Shown here in pieces: positions 1-12,516 of a stretch of DNA of 64,000 nucleotides. How positions within the stretch are numbered: position 1 is the stretch's first letter; every line of letters begins with the position of its first letter. The DNA is from Paulownia fortunei (Eukaryota > Streptophyta > Magnoliopsida > Lamiales > Paulowniaceae). Below the pieces are notes generated by a model. The model did no database searches and was not told the origin of the DNA. It was given only the letters and a program-made list of their open reading frames with translations. A program made the position numbers and the translations under genes. The DNA is taken from the NCBI GenBank assembly GCA_019321725.1, contig CM033119.1:3683865-3747864 (forward strand), written 5' to 3'.

Positions 1-179
1 CAAAGTAAGTATTTACAATTGTGTCTAGTAATTTGGCTAGATTGGAAGGAATTTTCTTATAAATTCCTAATATTGGTGTAATTGTCCTGTTTTTTTATTA
101 GATTGATTTGGTTGAAGTGTGGACAAACTAATTCGAGCATCATATAATTGTAAAACAAAAATAAGAATTTATATAGGGA

Positions 180-560
180 TATTCTACTTGATAATGACAA
201 TGGGACGAATCTAAATACGAAATTATCCAATTTAGAATTAATTTGAATATTATAAATGAGTTTGAGTCGAGTTTTTAGTTTTCAGTTTTTAAAACCGACC
301 CACCCCAACTCATTTTATCAAATATATTTTATATGATATTTTTTTAGAAAAATATATTTTTTAAAAAATTTTAATAATATTATTTTTTTAAAAAATATAA
401 TTTTTAATATTTTCAAAAGTATAAAACGGGTCTAGCAGGATCTAATAAGTCTACCCATCAAATCTGAATTTGGACCCATAAAAATTTTAACGATCGAGTC
501 TTTGGTTTAAACAAATCCGACCCAAAATTGACCATTACCATCCCTCATCCTATTACCTTG
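180..560. repeat. Degenerate transposon relic with GGGT/ACCC patches
   Basis: A very AT-rich core is flanked by islands of the type gacccaccccaac, aacgggtctagcaggatc and ccgacccaaaattgacc, ending in accattaccatccct. The left end contains the rough complement (gataatgacaatggga). This composition is typical of old non-autonomous hAT-like elements in plants, and the two patches at 61.0-61.8 kb have the same look. The ends are too eroded to call terminal repeats or a target-site duplication. Family assignment is inference. Confidence 0.3.
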
Positions 561-2092
561 CCATTTAATCATAATAATTGCAAGATTATTTGAATGTTCC
601 GAATAATAGCATTTTTGGGTTTTTTTTTCTTTTTTCTTCAAGGGTTATAGATTAGGGGTCATGACATGAGTGGAAGCTTTCATAGGGTAAATAGCGTATC
701 TTTATTTTAGTTAAGGTAACCACTAACCATGGAAGAAATTCTTGTATTAACCTATAAGAAGCAACCTACAATATTCTCTCTTCCTTTTCTTTTGTCTTTT
801 TGGCTATGTAGGTTTTCAAATGTCTAATTTCATATTCATTTTGGTTGTTGGCATTGAATTGTCAAGTTGTCTCAATTGTATGGGAGGCCTCAATTAGTTG
901 AACGTGGGAATGAGTTAAAGAGTTGTTTGGTGGACCTATAATTTTGCATGATTACTCGGTACTACATACTAGGCCATAGACCTTTGCAATTGATTTTTCA
1001 AAATAATTTTCAATTTTTGGATGAAAAAAAAAATTAATAATTTTAATATTTTTAAATGTCAATTTTTAATTATGTTTCTACTTTATTTTGATTAGCATTT
1101 GAAAGTAGAGGGTGAGGTGCTTTGCTTCTCTAATTGTGCTTCCGGTATTCTTGTAAGTATATAAAAGTTTATTTTGATATTTTTACCCTCAAAATTTTGC
1201 ATAATTCAAAAAGTACATATTAGTATTTTTGTCATTTTATTAAAAAAATAATGTGAAACTGTTTTTTAACAAACACTTTATTTATTTTTTTAAATTTTGT
1301 ACTTTTTTTTGCAAACACTAATCACTTTTACTTATTTCCCACTTCTCAATAATTTCTAAATTTAATATGTTTTAAAGAAATAAATTTTTGCAAACACTCC
1401 CTTTGTCTTTGTTAGAGATACTACTAAAAGCTTTTTTTCAATTTTATTGACAGCTCAAAATTCTTGAATAATGTGTCCTGTGAGAAGGAAAGCTCCCAGA
1501 AACTGCTAATATTCACCCACTTGTCACCAATAAACGAATAATAATGAAGAAAACCACTGATGTCCCACAGCAATCAGCATGTTTTACTAATAATCTTTTC
1601 ATAGTCAATTGCAAATAATGAATTAATCTTTTTAAGTCGAATATATATCAATTAATATATAAAAATCATATATTTATAAAATACAAATAATTACACCAAT
1701 ATATCAAATACAATTAAAATTATTACATAAATAAACCAATAAATACATAAGTAAAACTCGAATTCAAAACCGCGGAAACTCAAACTTACTACAACTTAGT
1801 CACCTCCTTTTGTATCCATTTTTATAGAAAAGCAAGATCCAAAAAGCAAACCCCTTCGTGTGCACACGTGAAACGAATTACAAGAACTAATATTTTCTCC
1901 TCTGCAATTCACACCCAGATCTCCCATGTAACCATTTTAATTTTTTTTTAACAGCAGAGTCAGCAATTCTGGATCCAAAAATAATCAACCCAATTGGGCT
2001 ATTAAGATCGTGCAAAATCACAATTATTATTCAAATAAGTCAAACAAGTATGATTAAGAATTATACAATATAAAATATATATCATATATATA

Positions 2093-2148
2093 TGTGTGTG
2101 TGTGTGTGTATTGGTTTGGGTGGGGTTTGGGGGGAGGGGGGGGTTGGG
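2093..2148 (+). repeat. (TG)n microsatellite next to a G-rich block with G-quadruplex potential
   Basis: An alternating TG run is followed by five G runs at 2118-2120, 2122-2125, 2129-2134, 2136-2143 and 2146-2148, separated by loops of one to three bases. This satisfies the usual intramolecular G-quadruplex pattern on the plus strand. It lies about 1.2 kb upstream of the SKS start codon. A regulatory role is not shown. Confidence 0.6.
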
Positions 2149-3246
2149 TTTGGTTTGTTTTGGTTTGGGTGAGTGAGGAAGTGGAAAGGACATGGAAAAG
2201 CATTTAGAGAGGGAGTGAGGGTGGTGGTGGGTGGGGACTGAGGGACGCACTTAACAAAGCACATGCACAATCCGTGGGTGGCGTCAAGACATACAAATCC
2301 CATGGCCATGGCTTCACCTTCTTCATATTTTTTTGATAATATAATAATTTTGAAAACAAACTCTAATATTCCCCCAAAAACCAAAGTAGAAAACAAACAA
2401 GGCATGTGGGAGACCGATTGGCCAGAGTTTTGTACTCATGAGCCGACCACCGACACCTCGACCCTTTTTTTTTTTTCCCCTTTCTTTTTTCTCTTGTCAT
2501 TCTTTTTTTTTGGACATACGTGTTGTAGGTACAAATAAATCATGCTAATTTGTTTTACTAATCAGGGGTGGAATCAGTAGAAATGCACAAATAGCATCAA
2601 ATGGAGTTCAAATTTGAATTATTACCTATTGTATTGAATGTTATAGATAGGTAGACTCAAAGTTTCTTTTGATTTAAGCTCAACCTTTAGGACATAAAAG
2701 GGGTAAAAGATCAATAAAATTAGATTTCAGTTCTTCTTATATAACTTAAATTCATGATTAATAAAATATCTTGACTTATTCGGTATGATAATATTAAATT
2801 GTTAAGCTCAATTCAGAGATTAAGTAAAATGATTAGAGCATCGCATTCAATCTTTCATCTAATTTCTTATAACAGAAACTTTATTTCATGATTTAAAAAA
2901 CACAAAAATAGTAAATATTCAATTTTCTATAACTATGCCATGTCCATATATTTTCTACTAAAGATGTGATCAACATTTAAAAACACAGTGTTACTAGTAT
3001 ATCACTCAAATCATTTCAAATATGCCATTTTTTGACTTTTTTTTTTTTTTCATTTTTTCCTCCTTAACCCATTCAATTCAATTTTCCAAAATATGTTGAA
3101 ATCTTTCCCCTCGTCTTTTTTACAGCCCACAAAGTCTCTCAATCACAATTGACTTTCTTTTCATATTTTTCTATAGGCCGCAGTCTGTATCACACTTTAA
3201 ATATGCGATGCCCCATCGTTCACTTTACTCCTTAACACCATTCTAA

Positions 3247-3277
3247 CCACCCCCCACCCCCCCACAACCACCCCACC
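3247..3277 (+). repeat. C-rich tract in the probable 5' leader of the SKS gene
   Basis: Runs of six, seven and four C separated by one to seven bases lie about 100-130 bp before the SKS start codon. The opposite strand is G-rich and could fold. Whether this is promoter or transcribed leader is not visible from the sequence. Confidence 0.5.
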
Positions 3278-3375
3278 AGTGCTCTCCATATAGCTGCTTC
3301 CCATTCCTCCACTGAAAAAGATAGTTAAAATAAACAGTGTTCTTCTTTATCTTTCTCCCTACAATATTCCCAAAA

Positions 3376-6300
3376 ATGCCGCTAAAACTAGCGGTTCTGT
3401 TTCTGTGTTTTGCCATTGTTGCTGCAGAAAATCCATACAGATTCTTCACATGGAATGTCACTTATGGTACCATTTATCCTCTTGGAGTCCCCCAACAGGT
3501 TTTTTGCTTCAACCCATTATCAAATTCTTGAAGATGGTGGTCTTCATAATACTGTGTATCTTGATTTCTAATATTAGCAGAACTTTGGTTGGTTTAATGT
3601 TGTTTTGTTCAGGGTATTTTGATAAATGGGCAGTTTCCAGGGCCTGATATCTACTCTGTCACCAATGATAATGTCATTGTCAATGTGTTTAACAGCTTAG
3701 ATGAGCCTTTCCTCATCCACTGGTAAGAAATTAAACCTACACATTCCACATATATTTAGACAGAGACTGTCATTTTCATCTTCTTGTTTGAAACAAATCT
3801 AGAGTATATCTTGTTTTTTTGATAATCATATGGATTATTTATTTCGACAAACTTAGATCAAGCTTTTATGTCTTGCTGCCTTGAGTGAAATAACAATGCT
3901 GCCCTTTGATTACCCTCCTCTCTTCATGCTTGTCTATCCCACTAAGTGATAGGTTAATCATGTGTATAATAAAGAATGTAATAAGATTTTTAATCGCTGT
4001 CGCCGTCATGTAATAAGATTAACATGACTTGGTAGATTTAGGCATTGTTGTCATTATTTTTTAGGGCTACCTTTTGGGTTGGATTTACCTACAATCAGCT
4101 AATAATATTAATCTTTAATTCATATAAATCTGGAAAATTCTGACATGATTCCTTGGACTCAGTCCAATAAACTGGATATTCTCAAGAAAATTCTTTTGAA
4201 AAAAAAAATTAAAAATTGACCCATTATTCACGGACAGCTACAGTAGTATGAGCCAGAATTTAACACAAGGTGAGCGTGGGCGGTGCAGAGATCTAACTAT
4301 ACAAGAACCGAGGAGGATGACACTTGATATTACTTTATAAATGTCACAATAAATTCTCACCTCCAATATATATATATATATGCCTTTTCAATAATTACAC
4401 CATCCGGAAGCTATAACTTAGATCCAATTAATATCATTTAATTCCCACACGTGACAGAAAATTTAATGTCAAATTTCAAATCGAAAATGGTTTGAAACCC
4501 AAATTAGCTATGTAGCTTCAAACCCTGATTATTTATAAAAGTGGGAAAAAGAACCCACATGGATTTCCAGAAACATGAAAGAAACCACATGTGTTGTTAC
4601 ATCATAAGTTTGTCAAGAAGTAGCCACTTTTTTGTACTAGAGAGTTTGATCTGCTTCCCAGCTATATAGCACTTGGGAGATCTCACTGTTTACTTCCATA
4701 ACCAATAATCTAAATCCACTTGTCTAATAGACTACAAAATAATTGAAAATTAATGTTTTGGATTTGTCATTATCGAATTAGATTTACTATTTATAGACAA
4801 ATCTGAATTGCGTCTGGACAGGGGGCATAAAACTGAATGCTTCTTGTCTTGACGCTTTCACCTCTTTTATTTCACTGAGTTTTTTTCTCTCAGAATTACC
4901 ATGTATATTCCTCATAATTCGAGAGAGAAAAAAAAAAAAAAAGCCTTCTTTTCCACAATTAATCTGGATTTGGTACATTTTTGGTAATTTGTTAAAGAAA
5001 AAAGAAACATTTTTTCTCCAGGAATAATTTGGATTTTTAAGAATAATCTTAATAGTTTGTACAATGTTCAGTATTTTGATTGTCGATACAATAATACCTG
5101 GAATCTTTCCCCTTTATGTTTAAAAATTTAAATATTTTGGCTCTAAAATAAACGACTTAGTTTTAAAATAAACTGACTTATTTTTAAAATAAACTCATCT
5201 TGTTACCTAAGTTTGAAAATGGTGCTTCATGCATAATAACTAATTATACATCTAACAATGATGATAAGAAAAAAAAAAAAAAAAGATTATTCTTCAGTTT
5301 TTCCTAAAGTAATAATTTTTTTTACAGGAATGGGGTCCAAAATAGGAGGAATTCATTTGAAGATGGAGTGTATGGGACAACATGCCCAATTCCTCCAGGC
5401 CAGAACTTCACATACATTCTTCAAATGAAGGATCAAATTGGGAGCTTCTTTTACTTCCCATCCTTGGCTTTCCACAAGGCTGCTGGTGGTTTTGGAGGCA
5501 TTAGGATCTTAAGCAGGCCCCTAATCCCTGTCCCTTTTGATACTCCTACCGATGATTATACTGTCTTAATCGGGGATTGGTACAAATCCAATCACACTGT
5601 AAGTCTCATCTTTTTTACTCCATTTCTTTCTTTGCTCTTGCATCTTATGGAATAGAGTAAATACGGTACCACCGATTCTACTGCTAATAAATTAGCACCT
5701 CGACCATTCCTGAATACATGAGAAAAATGAAATACTAAGATGAAAATAAATTAGTGATTAAATAAACCTCAAAATTTTGAACTTTTTGGGAATTGTTATG
5801 CACATAAGTTCTAAAACGAAAAGGATTGCATTATTTTGTGATTTCAACTCTCTATGTTTCTATACTCTTGATTTCTTCATATCAAAAAGTGAGAGGAAAT
5901 AAGTACAAAAGAGAATATATATTTTTTGAGTTAATTACAAAAAAAATCATTTCTATCTCCTGAGGTATTACAAATATTATTTTTATGTTTGTTCTTATTT
6001 TGTAAAGTATGTGTAATTCGTAAATAGATACAAGATGGGTGGTTTTTATTTAAAAAATCAAATTTCTAAAACGCTTTCTTATTTAAAATGTAAAAGAATT
6101 TCTACGGTTTATTGCACTGTTAACTCATTGGTCAGAGGCTATCATGTGGTTGCAGTGTCGGTAACTTAGTGGGCCCATCAATTAAAAGATAATGAGCACT
6201 GCTTCCTCTGACTATCGCCTTTTTGTTTTTTGGGCCTGGGCTATTCACGGCTGGATGATTTCTGATCCATCTTTTATGTTGGGCCTACAAATTAACTCCA

Positions 6301-8369
6301 ACTTAGTGCATGGTGTTGGTGTTTGCCTAACGAATTCAGGGTCCCCTGTTAAATTACATGGTCGCCATTTCAAAAAATAAATAAATAAATAAATTAGATT
6401 ACAACTTAATATGAATTTTGGATCCTTTATTCACAAGGGGAAGAAAGTCTAGAGTAACATTTCCTATTTTAACATAAAAATCTCTGAACTTTTGAGAAAT
6501 AATTTTTCAAATTTCTTGATCCGCCACATTTGTTGTTTCTTCCTCTTTTTTATGGCACGGAAACCGTTATTTTATGTGGATGACTATTCTATTTATAAAT
6601 CACACTAACAGTTGATTGTGTAAAATTTTATAACAATTTCCTTTTGAAGACGAATAATAATTGCTCCTGTGCCTTTAATCTTCTCTCATACAGGCCTTGA
6701 AGGCAATTCTTGACAGAGGCAAGAAATTGCCTTTTCCTGATGGAATTCTTATCAACGGCCGTGGCCCAAATGTTACCTCTTTCACTGTTCAACCAGGTAT
6801 TCCATCTTTACATCAAATATTTACAAAGAAGTTATATTCTGGTACAATGTTTTAGCAAAAAAATAAATAAATAAATAAATCTCCTGTAATGGTTTATTGA
6901 ATTGCAACATATTGAATAACTTTGAAATTTGAGTTGGGACTGTCCCGGAACATAATGATGTAACAGGAAAAACATACCGGCTAAGGATATGCAACGTTGG
7001 GTTGCAAAACTCACTGAACTTCCGCATTCAAGGACACAAGATGAAAGTGGTTGAAATGGAAGGAACACACACCATGCAAATTAGCTATTCGTCCCTTGAT
7101 ATCCATGTCGGCCAATGCATGTCAGTTCTTGTAACAGCAGATCAGCAACCTCAGGACTACTACATTGTAGTGTCAACCCGTTTCACCAGTCAGATCCTCA
7201 CCACCACTGGTTTTCTTCGTTATGCAAACTCAAATCGTCGCGCCTCTGGACCACTACCCGGTGGGCCAACCACTCAAATCGATTGGTCCCTGAACCAGGC
7301 TCGTTCCATCAGGTACATTTTTCTTTCTTCGTGCATTGGATGATCTTCAAAATTTCAAGCCCTTCCAAGATTTGTGCCTATAAGTGGCCTTATGTTAACC
7401 GCTATAGACTAATTAATTTCGACTTTGGGTTTCAGGACTAATCTTACTGCAAGTGGCCCGAGACCAAACCCACAAGGTTCATATCACTACGGCATGATAA
7501 ACACCTCAAGAACTATTAGGCTAGCAAGCTCTGCTGGTCAGGTCAATGGCAAGCAAAGATATGCGCTCAACAGTGTCTCCTTTGTTCAGGCTGACACCCC
7601 TTTAAAACTTGCTGACTATTTCCAAATAAGTGGAGTTTTTCGCGTTGGGAGCATACCTGATGCTCCCAATGGTCGAGGAATATACCTTGATACATCAGTA
7701 CTGGGCACCGACTACAGGACATTCATCGAAATTGTTTTTGAAAACTATGAAGATATCATTCAGAGCTATCACCTCAATGGCTACTCCTTCTGGGTAGTAG
7801 GGTGAGCACTTAGACCACATATTTACTCTTGAGCTTGCCTGAAATTCATTGATATGTGTCACATGTATACATGTATATTGAAAGGTCACATCTTTTCATT
7901 ATCTTTGTATTGACAAACTGATGTGATATCTAAATCAGAATGGATGGAGGGCAATGGACTTCAGCTAGTAGGAGCCAGTACAATCTGCGTGATGCAGTCT
8001 CTCGGTGCACGGTTCAGGTACAGAGGAAATACGTTTAGATCAATATATAGATATGCAATAAGAACTTTAGCAGCAATAGAGACATAGAATGTGAAGAGAA
8101 GTTCTTGAATTGAAACAAATGACCCGAGAATCTCTCCTTATTGTTGGTGATTGCAGGTGTATCCCAAGTCATGGACCGCCATCTATGTGGCACTCGACAA
8201 TGTGGGAATGTGGAACTTGAGATCAGAGTTCTGGGCTCGACAGTACCTGGGGCAACAACTTTATGTTAGAGTTTACACCACATCCACCTCATTGAGAGAC
8301 GAGTATCCAATCCCAAAGAATGCACTACTCTGTGGCAGGGCAAAGGGCAGACACACGCGCCCTCTTTAA
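3376..8369 (+). CDS. SKS5: SKU5-similar (SKS) multicopper-oxidase-like secreted protein
   Basis: Eight coding exons: 3376-3498, 3613-3722, 5328-5598, 6694-6796, 6967-7312, 7436-7801, 7939-8017 and 8157-8369. Phases join without a break into 536 residues, the usual SKS length (about 540). A signal peptide covers roughly residues 1-18, followed by three cupredoxin-like domains. SKS proteins are secreted cell-wall or plasma-membrane proteins linked to directional growth and pollen-tube growth. Copper ligands of true laccases and ascorbate oxidases are lost here: HWHG is HWNG, and the GxxxYHxH-type site reads GSFFYFPS. Catalysis is therefore unlikely, as is known for the family. The C-terminus (GRAKGRHTRPL) has no hydrophobic GPI-anchor signal, unlike SKU5 itself. 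An in-frame ATG at 3337 would add 13 hydrophobic residues; 3376 is preferred because it gives a clean signal peptide. Assignment to SKS5 rather than a close paralogue rests on memory and on gene order. Confidence 0.93.
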
Positions 8370-10720
8370 GCTACCTTAATAAGCTATACCACGGCTAGCC
8401 AGTGAGAAAGTGGAGATTAGAGTTTTTACCAGCTTGGCTATAGGGAGTAAGACTAGGGTGTTACCTTAGACAATTAATTTCAATTCTTGAGGGTGCTAAA
8501 TCAGCACTTTTGCAGATTTAGGAGCATGCAATTCCAGGGGTTTAAGTGTTTTAATTAAGTTAATGACCTTAGCTCAAGGTCATATTCTTTCAGTTTGAAC
8601 TGGATGTTGTATCTTGTTTGATATTTATCGATCGATTTCTATACAATTATAGTATAATAAATGAAATGGTTTTTCTGTCTGGATGCTTATTGAACATTTG
8701 ATTTGTGGTTTGTATTCTATGCCATCCTTGGATTCACAGTTATATATCCTATTGCAGCCATGATAGCCATATAGAGAAGCACAAACATAATACAGCATCA
8801 TGGTTTTGCTTGAACTGCACCATGTTCGAACAGGAACATAAAGCACACTCCGTAGTTTATACAACAAATATACACAATATCATACTGTTTGGACTTAAAC
8901 TGTGCAATTTTCATAAAAATAAAAATTGAGGAATGTTTTTTTAAATTGACTTGTAAAATTATTTAAGGTTAATGTTATCCAAACTCATTTCTTTTTGTTT
9001 GTTATGCAGCTCTGGATAGTAGGATTCTCCATAGTCTTTCCAAATTTTTAAAATTTAACGTTTTATACCAATCTTTTGTTGTATCAATTCGATGACAATT
9101 GCTCAACAAAATATAGGTCGTTGATTAGTATAAATAACATGCACAAAACTCGAATGTGACACTGTTAATTGTGCATTAACCAACAAAAATTAATAAGCAA
9201 TTAATTTCAAGCTTGCCATAACTATTACTCATACCTAATTTCCAAATAAGAAAAATTTTTGGGCCAATAAAAAGCAAAGGGTCTAGTTAAAAATAAACTC
9301 TATTTTGTTATTTAAATCATGTTAATAACGTCTCTCTCTTTAAGTGTATATTTAATGAATTAGGCGTCCTCATAAATGTTTGTGCACCAGTTTATATCAG
9401 GAGTTTCACCCTAATTTTAAGTTAATGTAACCATTTTTTACTAATACGTATTTAGTGTTCTTAATCACAATTTTAAAGTTGATCCTTTCCTAAGCTTCAA
9501 AAGTTACACAAGGTTCGGTAATAATACATGTCAAACCTATATATTATTGATACGGTACTTAAATAATGGATATGTATATGTCATTTCTTATAAATATATT
9601 TGTCCTTCATTCATATATTTTATGAATTGTTTATCGGGTGTAATATTAATTTAATTAAAATATGAATCTTAACTAGATTTAATGTTAGATCTTGTTTATT
9701 AATTTTTAACCTATCTCATGGTTTTTTAATTTAAATGTGTGTCAAGAATTATGATAGTTGATGTAGTCGAGGTTAGGTAGATGTAACTTGGACCTATTCT
9801 AATGATTGAGAATTGACTCATTGACAATCCTCCCAAAATTAACTAGTAGATGGGATTCTCTTACAATATGAACAAATGGTTAAGAATTCTCAGGGTTAGC
9901 ATTGGAAACACCCCTCTTACACTCATGTCAGTAATAGAATTAGAGATAAAATGAGTGTTCAAATATTAAATAATGAAAAAAATAGTATTTATGTGATAAT
10001 GTTGTAATATGTAATCCTATATTGCATGGTGTATAAGTCATATGGGCTTAATGAGTTCATGGATTTGAACCTTGTAGCCTTCATAAGATTAGTCTAAACA
10101 TTATAACTCATTTTCTTTATTGATTTGTTGACCTCATGGACTTATTATATTGAATTTATGGAACATGGCGCATCAGTAGTAAATTTGGTGTTTTTATTAT
10201 TTTGGGTTGTTTTTCAATTGATTGTGGCTTCTCGGAATATATTTTTAAATTTCTAAAAATTTATTACTATTTTTTTTTATTTTAAAAATATATTAGATAT
10301 TTTTATATAAATTTATAAGTAATTGTAGTAGCCAATAGATAAATACAATGATATTGAAATTTAATAGAAACTATGTTAATAAATAAATAGCTATTATAAT
10401 TTAAGTATAATAAAATTTTAAATAAATATAATATTAAGTGTTAATTAATTTACTTGAAAAAATTAATAAAATATAAATGTAGGTCATTTAATTTTAGAAC
10501 AATTTAAAGTAAATTTATTATTAATTATAGGTAAGAAAAATTTAGTTAGTTTTCAAAAGTACAGGAATAAAGTAAGACAATTAGAATAAAGTAGACAAAT
10601 TGAGAAAATATGATAATTGGATTACAATTTGATAAAATAAAACAATTGAGAGTACAAGTAAACACAATGATACTCAACAAGAATAGAAGAAGAAAATATA
10701 AAATTATTTTTTAAATATAA
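8370..10720. other. SKS 3' UTR followed by AT-rich intergenic DNA
   Basis: The first few hundred bases after the SKS stop are the likely 3' UTR. Beyond about 8.9 kb the sequence is AT-rich and carries no gene or RNA that I recognise. Short open frames near 8.7-8.9 kb show no family resemblance. Confidence 0.5.
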
Positions 10721-11349
10721 ACATAATTAATTTGATTATAATTAGCTTAAACTCGAGCAAATTGAGACTCGACTAGGAATTTCAAAATATAAAAATCCTT
10801 ATCCATTTCAAAACAATGAAAATGTGATACAAAATAATATTGTTCTTATGTTCGGGTTCAAAATGAAAAGCAAGTATTGAACAATTTGAAAATTGACGTT
10901 TTAAAGCAATAACGTTTTTGCTTTAATTTTACATTGTATATATAGGAATACGGCTAAATTTATACATAAAATGCATATAAAATAACCTTATACTACATGT
11001 GAATCTAACTTGAGTAATGAGTGATGAATAGATTCATGTGATAATATTTTTGTATTTTCTTAATCTTCTTTTAGATTAAGTTAGAAAAGTCCAAAAAACT
11101 TGACGAATATCACAACTTTTAATACATGTAGTTACCAAGTTGGTGATAAAAATAAGACATACTAACAATTTTACTATTTTACATAATAATATTACTGTAA
11201 TAAGATCTCAGTGATAAGATCACTGTGATTTATAAAAATAAGATATGACTAGCATTTTTCTATTACTGTAATATGTAATGAGATTACTATGATCTTTTAT
11301 GTTCAAATTAATAATCATTCAACTTACCAAAATGCTATGTTTTTTATGC

Positions 11350-11358
11350 CTATAAATT
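11350..11358 (+). promoter_or_regulatory. TATA box of LTP-like copy 1
   Basis: The sequence ctataaat lies about 90 bp before the first ATG of copy 1. The equivalent positions in copies 2 and 3 read tctataaaagg and cctataaaagg, so the element is conserved across the duplicates. The copy 1 version is the weakest of the three. Confidence 0.5.
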
Positions 11359-11440
11359 GTTGTATATGCAGTACTTGAATAGTATCACTATTCAATATAC
11401 TAAATTTTGAGTGCATATATCGAGTAGCACAAAGTGCAAG

Positions 11441-11886
11441 ATGGTGAAGATGATGTTTGTGTTTGGTTTGATTGCGTTATCTTTGATTGCAAGTGGAAAG
11501 TGTGATGAAATTGATTGTGCGAAAATCCCAATAGAGAACTTGGAACCTTGCAAGGCATTTTTGTCCGATAAGACCGTGTGGATCAAACCTACCGAGGAAT
11601 GTTGCAAAGGTGCCAGATCTTGGCTCGCTGCTCCTCCTGAGGTGGTATGCAAGTGCTAATAAGAAATCACCAAATCGGTTGTCTTTTAAACCTAATAAAA
11701 TCAGAATAGCAGCCATTCCATTTGAATGTCAAGTTCCTGAATTTTACAAATATGTCTCTTGTCTCGTGTAAGTCATTTTGTACCTTTTTTTATTCCATTT
11801 TAAACACCATGAACATAATTGGTATTGTCCTAACTAATTGCGTGTTTTTTTTTTATTAATGCAGCCCTAGTAATCACGATTACTAG
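11441..11886 (+). pseudogene. LTP-like eight-cysteine protein, copy 1, stopped after the CxC motif
   Basis: The frame opens with a signal peptide (about residues 1-20) and contains the first six cysteines of the plant lipid-transfer/protease-inhibitor fold: DC, EPC, ECC and VCKC. A TAA at 11657-11659 then follows immediately, giving 72 residues. The remaining cysteines are present downstream in another frame (ECQVPEFY then VSCLV, about 11724-11767). That part is followed by a clean GT-AG intron (11768-11864) and a short second exon ending at 11886. This intron position just before the stop is known from LTP genes. Between CKC and the common TCA there are ten bases, which is not a multiple of three. 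It is probably a decayed gene. The alternatives are a genuine short protein or a sequencing error. The closest relatives appear to be non-specific LTP-like proteins; the exact class is uncertain. Confidence 0.6.
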
Positions 11887-12302
11887 ATCGATTTTACTGT
11901 TTAAGGATGATGGGCCAATAGGATTCAAGGCGAAGGCTTAGATATAACGACAAGAAAGCTGCACCAATCCTTTCTTGATTTTATCTCTTGCTCAGTAGTT
12001 AAATTTTTCTACCTTTAATGGAAGAATAAAAATTTATGTTGTTGAGTACTTTTGAGTGTATTCTTTGCGTCATTTTCACTTTCTAAGTTCTTTATTTTTC
12101 TTTTACATTCTTTTAAAACTAAAACACTCTGAACACCTAAAGTCACTTGTAGAAAAGTTAATAATATTAATGTATTGATGGAATTTTAGAAAAACAATGT
12201 ATAAGACTCAACATAATTATCTACAATTAAATAACTAGACAACTTGAAATTCAAAAAAAAAATATCAAAGTTCATAGACAAGCCCATTGTCCACCAAATA
12301 TA

Positions 12303-12306
<4 letters not shown>

Positions 12307-12336
<30 letters not shown>
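12307..12336. repeat. (TA)n microsatellite
   Basis: A run of about 13 TA repeats lies between the LTP-like copy 1 and the hAT-type insertion. The equivalent position in unit 2 (about 14739) has only a short tatata, so the run expanded after the duplication. Confidence 0.8.
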
Positions 12337-12338
<2 letters not shown>

Positions 12339-12516
12339 AGTTACATTGTATAATTAGCTCCACTAATAAAACAAACGACGATTTTCAACACATGTTACAA
12401 AGTAAATTGAGTGATATCAATATCAAATTATAATCAAATTTGAAAATCTTTGTTCCTATCAGTGTCTACGGAAAAAAATGCATATTTTCACCTTAACCAT
12501 TGGGATGCATAATGTT

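Larger units (their letters stand above)
561..3375. other. Intergenic region upstream of the SKS gene
   Basis: No coding sequence was recognised here. The stretch is AT-rich with long T runs. It holds a (TG)n tract at 2093-2109 followed by a G-rich block at 2118-2148, pyrimidine runs near 2463-2512 and 3038-3060, and a C-rich block at 3247-3277 just before the gene. Open frames in this stretch are short, low in complexity and without family resemblance. The proximal few hundred bases should contain the SKS promoter and 5' leader, but I see no convincing TATA box. Confidence 0.6.

Noticed and set aside
2002..2405. Pro/Thr/His-rich minus-strand frames
   Set aside because: They translate the TG and G-rich tracts; low complexity and no family signal.
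10055..10110. Box-B-like ggttcaaatcc on the minus strand suggesting a tRNA gene
   Set aside because: No cloverleaf arms could be paired around it.
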